Assembly (NCBI GenBank): GCA_037951105.1
Contig: JBAMJV010002934.1
Coordinates: forward strand, 1 to 64,000
From: Echinarachnius parma
Lineage: Eukaryota; Echinodermata; Echinoidea; Clypeasteroida; Echinarachniidae
Length of the DNA stretch: 64,000 nucleotides
Direction: 5' to 3'
Under the pieces are notes generated by a model that was given only the letters and a program-made list of their open reading frames with translations, searched no databases and had not been told where the DNA came from. Below are positions 44,900 to 54,364 of this stretch, one piece after another; within the stretch, counting starts at the first letter, position 1; each line of letters begins with the position of its first letter. The position numbers and the translations under genes are program-made.

Positions 44900-45480
44900 T
44901 ACAGTCAGTGGTTACTGTCTCTCTATCTTTCCCTAGCTAGTGGGCAGGTTCAGTCAGGCTTGCAAAGCAAAGCAATGCAAAGAAGAGCTGAGCTGAGCCG
45001 AGGGTAAATAAATTCAGTGATTTGGATGCTAGGCCTGGAGATGTTGACGATCGGCGGGGGATGATTGGCGGAGAAGTGATACTGTTGGGACCGGATCACC
45101 AGCCCATCCGTGCCCCCTGCCTCGTCTGGTAGCGCAGCCGCGACAATAACTCAGGCAGCGGTGCGTGCAGGCAAAAACGCTGCCACGCGTCACAGGCTCT
45201 CAGCGCGGGAAAGACAGCAATCTGTCACGGCCCGTCTGCATCGCAAACGTTAACATATCTCTCGCTCCGCCCGCTCACTGCAACTCACACTGCATGCTAT
45301 CCTTAGGGAAAGATTGCAGGGGAGGAGGAGAGGGACAAATGAGGGAGAAACTGTGTCTTTATAGGGTACTGAGGAGGGTTAGAATAGATACCGTAGGATG
45401 GTGTCTTGGAAAGGTGGGGTGTAACAAATGGGGGTTCCGGTCGGAGGAGGCAAAGGGGGAAAGGAGGGGGAAAACAAATT
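44900..45480. promoter_or_regulatory. GC/CpG-rich unique island, function unknown
   Basis: 44940-45300 is CpG-rich ('gacgatcggcggggg', 'gtagcgcagccgcgacaa', 'gccacgcgtcaca', 'tctcagcgcggg') and non-repetitive; 45300-45480 is purine-rich. The 107-residue ORF at 45165-45488 lacks motifs. It could be a CpG-rich regulatory element or an unrecognised 5' exon. It lies ~1.5 kb upstream of the plus-strand terminal exon at 46938. Confidence 0.35.
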
Positions 45481-45929
45481 TGTGTTAACATTAATGGTTT
45501 TTTATTTGGATTAGCAGAATATGTTGCAACATCTGTAGGAAAAAAAAAAGTTTTCTTTCAGAATAAAAGGGAATAAAGGGTATAATTGTAGGGAATGACA
45601 TTGCAACACAGTTGCTCTTTATCATTATAAGAACATTAGCTATTAATTCATAATACTGGTAGGAGATACTGCTTTATTGAATGTTATCCATATGATAGGG
45701 GGTATTCCAATGAAAGGGGGACAGATTTACACCTCTGAGACACCTGATGTAGTTGATAGGGGTGTATTATGTGATCCTTGGGATGGGAAGAGGGGTAGAA
45801 GGAGAAGATGGTTGTCAGTTGTGTAACCCCTTACTCGTTTCCCTTTGAGTGAAAGTGATAGGACCTGGACGCATCATGTGTGAACAATTCCTGTTCCACC
45901 GCTCATCCACAGCGATCAATCTGACATGC
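45481..45929. other. Unique spacer; nothing recognised
   Basis: No feature recognised. Confidence 0.35.
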
Positions 45930-46440
45930 CAGGGGTATCCTCTAGAGAGAGATGGGATGTGTGCATCCTCCCATCCCATCTCATTCCATCCCTCTCTCCC
46001 TGTACTCCCCCCTCTCCCTCCACCCCCTCCCAACAGCCCATCTCCTGAAAGAGATTGCATGTGTGAATCCTCCTGTCCTATCTTATTCCTCTCCTTCCTC
46101 CCATCCTTCCCCTGCTCTCATCTAACCCTAGCCTCCCAGCCCAGGGGGTATTCTCCAGAGTGAGATGGGAATTGTGCGATCTCCCATACCATCTCATCCA
46201 TCCCTCTCTCCCTCCACCCCCATTCCTCCCTCCACCCCCCTCCCATCCTTCCAGGGGGTATCCTCCAGAGAGATGGGATCTGTGCACCCTCCCATCCCCT
46301 TCCTCCCTCCCTCCATCCCCTCCCAAAACAGCCCAGGGGGTATCATCCAGAGAGAGTGTAGATGTATGCATCCTTCCATCCCATCTCATCACACCTTTCC
46401 ATCCCCCCTCCCTCCCTCCCTCCCTCTTTTCACTACTCAG
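45930..46440 (+). repeat. CT-rich tandem array, ~100-110 bp units
   Basis: Units begin 'ccagggggtat-ctccagagaga' and continue 'gatgggat-tgtgcatcctcccatccca' followed by a 'ccctccctcca' tract. Copies start near 45928, 46025 (diverged), 46140, 46252 and 46333. Several overlapping Pro/Ser-rich plus and Gly-rich minus ORFs are artefacts. Confidence 0.9.
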
Positions 46441-46937
46441 GATTGCAAACCAAACCCCAGTTCTCTCTGGGTGCTTATTGATAATGCCTCAACGATTCCA
46501 GCATACCATCCAAACTGATATCATATCACCTTCTATCAACTTTGTGGGAGTCATTGTAGTTCTCTCTTTTGTCTTTTTGTACTAATAATTGTCGATAATA
46601 CTTTGCATTCATAAAGGACTTGTAATACAAATATTGCATAATGCTTATGAAAAAGGGTATACAGTATATGAAATGTTTTGGAAATATGATTTATACCAAA
46701 AATAATTCTCCTCACATAAAGCATTCTAATTAAGTGTTTACATTATTGTCAGTTATACCTCAAGCAAATGAATATTCAATCTGTTGTCATTGTATGTACT
46801 AACTATGATTATTGGAACTAAAATTCTGTGAGGAAATGGGTTGATTTTAGCTCATGTAAATACAAAATGTTTCTGATGAATATTTTGTGCTTTGATTCTT
46901 TGCATTTCTCTCTTACTTTTTATTATACATCATGCAG
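46441..46937. other. AT-rich DNA, probably intron of the downstream plus-strand gene
   Basis: It ends in a T-rich tract and 'catcatgcag', a good splice acceptor. The preceding exon is not recognised in this window. Confidence 0.5.
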
Positions 46938-47085
46938 TTTGGCAGAGAAGGAGGACACCATCAGGGTAGCATTGCAGTCCTCTCACAGCAGAGCATTCCT
47001 CACAACAATGTTCACTCAGATGGGACTACAGGCCGACGTCATGATGGACATCGTCAACCAGTTCAAAGAAGAAAGGAGAGCGTGA
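46938..47085 (+). CDS. Terminal exon of an unrecognised plus-strand gene
   Basis: An acceptor (pyrimidine-rich tract, then 'catgcag' ending at 46937) opens a phase-2 exon that reads LAEKEDTIRVALQSSHSRAF onward and stops with TGA at 47083-47085. About 49 codons are visible. The peptide is charged and amphipathic, probably helical, and ends MMDIVNQFKEERRA. The ORF's own upstream Met at 46828 lies in what looks like intron. I cannot name the family; the style is that of the C-terminus of a helical-repeat or coiled-coil protein, which is only an impression. Support for a real exon: balanced composition in AT-rich surroundings, good acceptor, and AATAAA at 47251 and 47337 downstream. Upstream exons were not found. 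Confidence 0.7.
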
Positions 47086-47360
47086 ATGCAGGTTGATGAT
47101 CAGTTCGAGATCATTCTCATCATCATCATCATCTAATTCAAGAAAGAACATTGACCCCTCGGCATAGCATGTCTGACATCAGTATCCACACAGATAGGAT
47201 AACTAGTTTAGTTGACATGATGCTGGACATCGTCAACCAGTTCTAATAAGAATAAAGAATATGAATACAGATTGACTTTCTGTATATTTCATGTAATGTG
47301 TATATTTTGTTCCATTTATAGGCTAGTTTGGCATTCAATAAATGTTAAATTAATGTCCTG
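47086..47360 (+). other. 3'UTR with AATAAA signals and a duplicated coding fragment
   Basis: AATAAA occurs at about 47251-47256 and again at 47337-47342. A (CAT)n run is at 47115-47133. Positions 47195-47275 repeat the exon end: 'gacatgatgctggacatcgtcaaccagttc' mirrors 'gacgtcatgatggacatcgtcaaccagttc' of the CDS, then 'taataag' replaces the codons after the Phe. The 3'UTR therefore holds a decayed copy of the last coding segment. Confidence 0.65.
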
Positions 47361-47740
47361 CATCTATATCTGAAATAATTTTGATTTTCTCTGGCAACAC
47401 ATGTGAAAACAAATCTCCCTCAGTTTTTAAGGTAATAACTGGGTCCCCTACAAATTGCATTTCATATATGAGCTGCATGTATCTATTTGAATTTAATGAA
47501 ACCCTCTTATTTTCTTCAAATTTGAATTTGCTTGCTTGTTGTAAATCAATCCCGTCTCTTTCTACAACTATTCATTTGTATTGAGTACCAAATTATGCCA
47601 GGAAGTACAGTAAAATTTTTGTTTTTATCAATATTTCCTATGAACGAATCTATTCAATTAAATAATGAATAGGCCTAGAGGAAATTCATCTTTTTTTCTG
47701 GAGTTTTATTGAATTCCTGTTTCCTAGCAAAATTCTCTTT
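47361..47740. other. AT-rich DNA; nothing recognised
   Basis: Spacer downstream of the poly(A) signals. Confidence 0.4.
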
Positions 47741-47960
47741 TGACACATGTGCACAAAGTGATGAGTGGTTGATAGTATGTGTATTGTTGTGATCTGATAT
47801 GTCAACTGAGTATTGTGTGAAAATTTCACGTTAAATGAGGGGGAAATGGAAAGTGATATTCCCGAACTCTTTGCACTGACTTTGTAAACAGCTATAACTT
47901 TCCAGTGGATAATTGTATCCCCCGAACCACTTCGGGGGATACTATGGATTTGGCCTCGTC

Positions 47961-47991
<31 letters not shown>

Positions 47992-47996
47992 GTCCG
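47961..47996 (+). repeat. (GCC)n microsatellite
   Basis: About ten GCC/CGC triplets just left of the tandem core, a usual position in HINE elements. The Arg-rich minus ORF across it is an artefact. Confidence 0.9.
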
Positions 47997-48007
47997 CCGC
48001 AGAGATT

Positions 48008-50345
48008 TTCTTGTGAACGCTCTACAGGTCCGAGTTCTTGTCCGATCATTTTCTAATTTGGTATGAAGGTGTATTAAGGAAAGAGGATGAAGCCTATTGA
48101 TTTTGGTGTGGGGCGGAGTCCTGGTTGCCATGGTAACCATGATATAAAGAAATAGTTAAGATTACCTTGTGAACGCTCTACAGGTCCGAGTTCTTGTCCG
48201 ATCATTTTCTAATTTGGTATGAAGGTGTATTAAGGAAAGAGGATGAAGCCTATTGATTTTGGTGTGGGGCGGAGTCCTGGTTGCCATGGTAACCATGATA
48301 TAAAGAAATAGTTAAGATTACCTTGTGAACGCTCTACAGGTCCGAGTTCTTGTCCGATCATTTTCTAATTTGGTATGAAGGTGTATTAAGGAAAGAGGAT
48401 GAAGCCTATTGATTTTGGTGTGGGGCGGAGTTCTGGTTGCCATGGTAACCATGATATAAAGAAATAGTTAAGATTACCTTGTGAACGCTCTACAGGTCCG
48501 AGTTCTTGTCCGATCATTTTCTAATTTGGTATGAAGGTGTATTAAGGAAAGAGGATGAAGCCTATTGATTTTGGTGTGGGGCGGAGTCCTGGTTGCCATG
48601 GTAACCATGATATAAAGAAATAGTTAAGATTACCTTGTGAACGCTCTACAGGTCCGAGTTCTTGTCCGATCATTTTCTAATTTGGTATGAAGGTGTATTA
48701 AGGAAAGAGGATGAAGCCTATTGATTTTGGTGTGGGGCGGAGCCCTGGTTGCCATGGTAACCATGATATAAATAAATAGTTAAGATTACCTTGTGAACGC
48801 TCTACAGGTCCGAGTTCTTGTCCGATCATTTTCTAATTTGGTATGAAGGTGTCTTAAGGAAAGAGGATGAAGCCTATTGATTTTGGTGTGGGGCGGAGTC
48901 CTGGTTGCCATGGTAACCATGATATAAATAAATAGTTAATATTACCTTGTGAACGCTCTACAGGTCCGAGTTCTTGTCTGATCATTTTCTAATTTGGTAT
49001 GAAGGTGTCTTAAGGAAAGAGGATGAAGCCTTTAGATTTTGGTGTGGGGCGGAGTCCTGGTTGCCATGGTAACCATGATATAAAGAAATAGTTGATTACC
49101 TTGTGAACGCTCTACAGGTCCGAGTTCTTGTCCGATCATTTTCTAATTTGGTATGAAGGTGTATTAAGGAAAGAGGATGAAGCCTATTGATTTTGGTGTG
49201 GGGCGGAGTCCTGGTTGCCATGGTAACCATGATATAAAGAAATAGTTAGGATTACCTTGTGAACGCTCTACAGGTCCGAGTTCTTGTCCGATCATTTTCT
49301 AATTTGGTATGAAGGTGTATTAAGGAAAGAGGATGAAGCCTATTGATTTTGGTGTGGGGCGGAGTCCTGGTTGCCATGGTAACCATGATATAAAGAAATA
49401 GTTAAGATTACCTTGTGAACGCTCTACAGGTCCGAGTTCTTGTCCGATCATTTTCTAATTTGGTATGAAGGTGTATTAAGGAAAGAGGATGAAGCCTATT
49501 GATTTTGGTGTGGGGCGGAGTCCTGGTTGCCATGGTAACCATGATATAAAGAAATAGTTAAGATTACCTTGTGAACGCTCTACAGGTCCGAGTTCTTGTC
49601 CGATCATTTTCTAATTTGGTATGAAGGTGTATTAAGGAAAGAGGATGAAGCCTATTGATTTTGGTGTGGGGCGGAGCCCTGGTTGCCATGGTAACCATGA
49701 TATAAAGAAATAGTTAAGATTACCTTGTGAACGCTCTACAGGTCCGAGTTCTTGTCCGATCATTTTCTAATTTGGTATGAAGGTGTATTAAGGAAAGAGG
49801 ATGAAGCCTATTGATTTTGGTGTGGGGCGCGGTCCTGGTTGCCATGGTAACCATGATATAAATAAATAGTTAATATTACCTTGTGAACGCTCTACAGGTC
49901 CGAGTTCTTGTCTGATCATTTTCTAATTTGGTATGAAGGTGTCTTAATGAAAGAGGATGAAGCCTTTAGATTTTGGTGTGGGGCGGAGTCCTGGTTGCCA
50001 TGGTAACCATGATATAAAGAAATAGTTAAGATTACCTTGTGAACGCTCTACAGGTCCGAGTTCTTGTCCGATCATTTTCTAATTTGGTATGAAGGTGTCT
50101 TAAGGAAAGAGGATGAAGCCTATTGATTTTGGTGTGGGGCGGAGTCCTGGTTGCCATGGTAACCATGATATAAAGAAATAGTTAAGATTACCTTGTGAAC
50201 GCTCTACAGGTCCGAGTTCTTGTCCGATCATTTTCTAATTTGGTATGAAGGTGTATTAAGGAAAGAGGATGAAGCCTTTTGATTTTGGTGTGGGGCGGAG
50301 TCCTGGTTGCCATGGTAACCATGATATAAAGAAATAGTTAAGATC
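48008..50345 (+). repeat. Core tandem array: 15 units of 156 bp
   Basis: Units start at 48008, 48164, 48320, 48476, 48632, 48788, 48944, 49098, 49254, 49410, 49566, 49722, 49878, 50034 and 50190; the seventh is 154 bp. Identity is very high. Every unit includes GTTGCCATGGTAAC at offset 116 (48124-48137 in the first, 50306-50319 in the last). Rare variants recur six units apart (units 5/11, 7/13), so blocks were copied together. Confidence 0.97.
48124..50319. promoter_or_regulatory. Fifteen consensus RFX X-box sites, one per unit
   Basis: GTTGCCATGGTAAC fits GTNRCC-N2-RGYAAC, the palindromic binding site of RFX winged-helix factors. It is unchanged in all 15 units, including those with several other substitutions. 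RFX factors drive ciliary genes in animals. Binding here is predicted from sequence only; it may instead serve replication or transposition. Confidence 0.6.
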
Positions 50346-50732
50346 ACTGCTGTAAGCGCACATCGCCTTGTCTATTAATCAGACCCTGCTCGGAGGACAA
50401 ACAGCGCGCGAGGCCTTGCCCAAAGGCTACTGCCAGCCTAGTAGAACAACGTACACCACCAAACTTGTTCAGTTCACAATATTACAACCCACAAAAGTGC
50501 AATGCAATTGGTTCGGGGGATACATGTGCTCGGCTGCGCGACCCGCCGAGCGCGCAATTTCTAGTTACAAGTATGAACACTTCAGTCGTAAATATCCTTT
50601 GAACGAAAAGGAAATTTGAAAAACTGAAACCTGTTCCATGCTTCTATATGTATTTCAAGTACAAGATATTAGAGAACCACTATTTGAATGTAAGATTTTG
50701 TCGATTTTGGCAATGTTACTAAAACCCTTTAA

Positions 50733-53700
50733 TATCTTGTTTGCATAATAATGTCAGTTGAAATGATGGTGAAGCTCATTTGCTATCTCCAGTATATATC
50801 CTTTAATAATGTACATGTTATGCTCATTGTTATACAAAATTACTGCATAATCCTTTTATTTAGTTATATTTCTTATGAAAGGTTTAGATGGAATAGAAGC
50901 ATAAAGGACATCCATGTGGATTGTTTTTTGTGTGTTTTATTGTTCAAATTCTGTTTTATAAAGCGAATCTTGTCAACTTCTGAAATAGTTTCTGATGTGG
51001 ATTTAATATCTTGTTTACATGTAACAAGTGAAATTATAGTTGAACATTTTAGTAACCAAGCCTAGAATAATCTTGATCGTTATAATTAGATTATGTTCTT
51101 TCTGTCAAATTCATGTTCTTAATTTACTTAATGTTTTAATTATAATGTCTTTACAGTCTTTGTATTTACCAATATTTACTCATGACCAGTTAGATAACAT
51201 AAAAACACAGAATAGACAAAAATATGTATTGTTTTCTGAAATTTTATTGATGTCACACAAAACCAATTCTCTGCAAGCATGGAATACAAAATTCAACCAT
51301 TATGTACAGATATGTGCAATAAATTACATTCAATTCCACACGAGAATAAAAGTAAGATTCAATGAATAAATAATAGGTTAGTTAAAATGGTGCATTGTTA
51401 TACAAATTGCAAATTCAATCTCAGAATATCATAACATTTAATCGGCCCATGCATGTCTAATCACGTATCTATTTGGTTTTCAAAAAATATGTGTACTGTT
51501 TCATTTATCTTGCAAATATATATTAATAGCCTAAAATACTTCTAACATTCAATATCATAAACATAATCATACACTGCAGGATGAATTAGTTTCATTTAAA
51601 AAAGTTTACTGTTATATTTTACACTTTGTATCACACACATCATCACATATGATTATCCTTCTTCAATGTCCCAACAAAGATTTATCATAATTTCACAATT
51701 TACTTAATTTTGCATAACCAACACATTGAAATATTTATGGAAATCCATGCCGTTTCTTTTATGTACATCATTATTAACTGTTAACATAGATCTTGCAGCT
51801 AGACGATTGTGGACAATAATATCACTGAATTTATAACTGGTGTAGTAAAAACATCAAACATTCATTAATTGGTCATGCTTTTGTTTCATGCAAAAGTAAT
51901 ATTTTTGGGGGGAATAAAGCTTAAAATTGCCAGGGATATGTCAAACATTATTAATGATAATGCATTGTTTCATGCATGCAGTTATGTACTTTATGATGAT
52001 ATTAAAATGAATATTTTGAAACTAAGTTTCACATGTTGTACCATATGAGTATTTTGATTGTTGGATCATGAAATGATGTATAATGTAAACGGCCATAATT
52101 AAAATGTTATTATTTGAAAATATTTGCAGGACTTTTACATCAGTAACAGGGTTCATGTAGCATTAGTAGCAATGTACATTTTGGCCCAAATTATTATTGG
52201 GTTAAATTTAGGCCTAGGTTATATTAGTCCATGAATCAGGTTTTTACACACGATTGGTTATTCAAAAGTGTAATTAATGGGTTAAACTTGGTCCATGGAC
52301 TAAAGAAAATGAAATCATACGATGTGATTTGACCCAGGTTTGAATTTAAGCTGTGATTGAGAGTTGAGAGTGAGAGTAATTCACAAATCTTTTCTAAAAT
52401 GCATAATACCGATGTTAACATTATGAATACGTTACAAGATCTGCATGACATCTATTAGACTCGGGATACAGACTCTTCAGACAATATTCAAAATTGCACT
52501 GGTCACTATATCAAAATAATCACTGGGATAATATATTCATTAAAGATAAGATGGCACAAACTGGGAATAATAAAGGTGATTATTTATGTGAATAAATTAC
52601 AAAAAGAAGATAACGATTGCAAATGCCACGCGGGACAGAACAAAATCAACCTGAACTTGATCTGCCACAAGCCATTCAATGTGATTTAAGTCGACAATTA
52701 ACATTAAATCACAGATGACATGATAGCAGATAGTATATGTTGCACTCTTTCGGCCTTATTGCAATAATGACCACTATTAATTAATGGCACATGTCCGATT
52801 ACATGAAACAGATTATCTACGTAACTTAGTAACTTAGGCTAAGTAATAACTTAAGATAATACAGATTGTCCAAACTGACTTGATTGTTCATTTAAAAGAT
52901 GTTACACAAAATATATGATTGTTAAGATGCTTGGACATTTTATATGATAATAGAAAATAAAACGATTGTCAGTTTTATGATTATTAGCTTATTGATTTTT
53001 AAAAAAATCTTACTACTTGCAAGACAATTAATAATAAATAATGAATGTCTTTTTTGGGTAATCAGAAAGTTACTTTCTTTGTTTGATACGGCCTCTTGTG
53101 CTAACATTAGCCAGAGTTTTGTTTTGGTAGTATTATTGGCCTGCCTATATGGCCAGTAGATAACAAAGTTAAACAAGTCTTAAAACAAGGATACAAAAAT
53201 GACTTACTTGGATGAAAAAAAATAGAACAAAACACATTTTATCTAGTGAATATCTTGCAATAAATAAGTTAAATATGCAGACGACTCAGCACAGGAGAAT
53301 ACCATTGTTAAGTGTATTGCACATAGGGTATTTCAGACATCTCATCAAGTAAATGTCGAAATTATTTACATGGAATGTTTTTTTCTTTCTTTTTCAGTTA
53401 CACAAATACTTTTTTTTAGGGGCTGTAAATAACATACTGATTATCCATGCAGCAAATAACAATAATAACAGATTAGAACGTGATATTTGTAATCCATATT
53501 CTACATAAATATGAATTCCTTACTAGATGCAGGAAATATATTGCCAGTTTCAAATGACATCGAAAACATTTAGAAAGTATCATTTATGATATATAATTGT
53601 TCACATTTTTTGTCTCAAAAATATTTTTAGAATATTACATGGCTGGTGCATGCAATTAAATTTTGTCTCAACTCGGACTAACATCAGTAAAGTAGTCCAA

Positions 53701-54047
53701 TACACAAACACTAACCAGGAACGGACACTGTATAAGTTTGTTCAACAATGAGGGTCTAAGGACCGTGCATAGGCTGGGATCTACTGATGAAACGTTATTT
53801 CTCTAGAACTCGTGAAAGATTCTTTGATTCATCCGCATATCATGGGCGGAAAATGGACCATCGATTCGATTCCTTATCTTGTGAAGATGTGGAAGTACCG
53901 TGGGCCTGTTCCTCAGTCTGATTACTGTTCCTCAACTTGCGGAATCGGCAATTTCATAGCAATTATGCTCCTTTAAAGTCAAGTCTTTCATCTGGGGTTT
54001 GTGCTTCTGTCAAATTTTGATTTTGTCAGGAACGTCGACATAACTGT
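50733..54047 (-). other. AT-rich 3' flank / possible long 3'UTR of the GFI1-like gene
   Basis: No repeats of the window's families and no domain-bearing ORF are visible. TTTATT (AATAAA on minus) occurs, for example near 51243, but I cannot assign a cleavage site. A GFI1-type site TAAATCACAG lies at 52705-52714 and TAAATCAC on minus at 52681-52688. Hydrophobic ORFs near 50751-51369 reflect AT-richness. Confidence 0.4.
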
Positions 54048-54364
54048 TCATATTGCCATCATGGGCATGGCCGCGTGTACGAGCGTTGGCGGTCCGCGAT
54101 GCGCTGGGATTGCGATAGGCGATGTCGCGTTGACGTTTGACGGGGTGCTCCGGCGTGGGGAGATGGCGTGCGTCAGCCTCACCTTCTCGTGCTCCGGGTG
54201 CTGCGTTTCAAAATGGCGGCGGAGATCGACTTTCCTCTGGAAGGCCCTGCCGCAGATGTTGCAGCCGAAGGGCTTGTAGCCGGTGTGCTTCCGGCTGTGG
54301 GTGATCAGGTTGGACGACTGGCTGAAGGCCTTGCCACACACCAGACACTTGTGGGGCTTCTCAC
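54048..54364 (-). CDS. GFI1-like: GFI1/Senseless-type zinc-finger repressor, terminal exon
   Basis: The exon follows a consensus acceptor ('cttctgcttgtccag' on minus) at 54365 and starts in phase 1 inside a TGEKP linker. It encodes ~104 residues. Two C2H2 fingers are complete: C7-x2-C10-x12-H23-x3-H27 with the helix QSSNLITH, and C35-x2-C38-x12-H51-x4-H56 with the helix QRKVDLRRH, joined by HTGYKPF. These match the last two fingers (5 and 6) of GFI1/GFI1B/Senseless, which bind DNA cores of AATC. About 49 residues follow the last His, far longer than the few in vertebrate GFI1, rich in Pro/Ala/Met. The SNAG domain and earlier fingers must lie on upstream exons beyond the window or in unfound small exons. 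The family acts in the nucleus as a repressor in neural and secretory cell fates. Stop TGA is at 54048-54050. Confidence 0.93.

Larger units (their letters stand above)
47915..50564 (+). mobile_element. 2.65-kb non-autonomous Helitron/HINE-like element (Tsp/pearl type)
   Basis: The left end is a palindrome, GTATCCCCCGAA (47915-47926) and TTCGGGGGATAC (47931-47942). The same 12-mer TTCGGGGGATAC recurs near the right end (50512-50523), making a subterminal inverted repeat. A (GCC)n microsatellite (47961-47996) precedes 15 tandem 156-bp units. The right end has a 7-bp-stem hairpin (GCTCGGC 50528-50534 / GCCGAGC 50545-50551), nine bases, then CTAG (50561-50564), as in the Helitron hairpin-CTRR terminus. 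Insertion is between T residues with no target duplication, judged from intact MITE copies. This architecture matches Helentron-associated elements (HINE, DINE-1, mollusc pearl, sea urchin Tsp). No Rep/helicase is present. Confidence 0.88.
47741..50732 (+). mobile_element. 'AGGGATCTAGTAA' MITE split by a Helitron-like element
   Basis: Left part 47741-47914 matches the 4614-4998 MITE from 'gacatgtgcaaaaagtgatgagtgg' to 'ccagtggataatt'. Right part 50565-50732 resumes with 'tgaacacttcagtcgtaaatatc' and ends CCCT-TTAA. The left terminal repeat is missing. The gap is the 47915-50564 element, so the MITE is older. Confidence 0.9.

Noticed and set aside
45165..45488. 107-residue ORF in the CpG-rich island
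   Set aside because: No motif; composition explains the open frame.
46160..46585. 141- and 117-residue Pro/Ser-rich ORFs
   Set aside because: They translate the CT-rich tandem array in two frames.
47892..48140. Arginine-rich minus ORF
   Set aside because: Poly-Arg comes from the (GCC)n microsatellite inside the Helitron-like element.
48008..50345. CRISPR array or rDNA spacer
   Set aside because: Units are 156 bp, contiguous and lack unique spacers; the element has Helitron-like ends and is in animal DNA.
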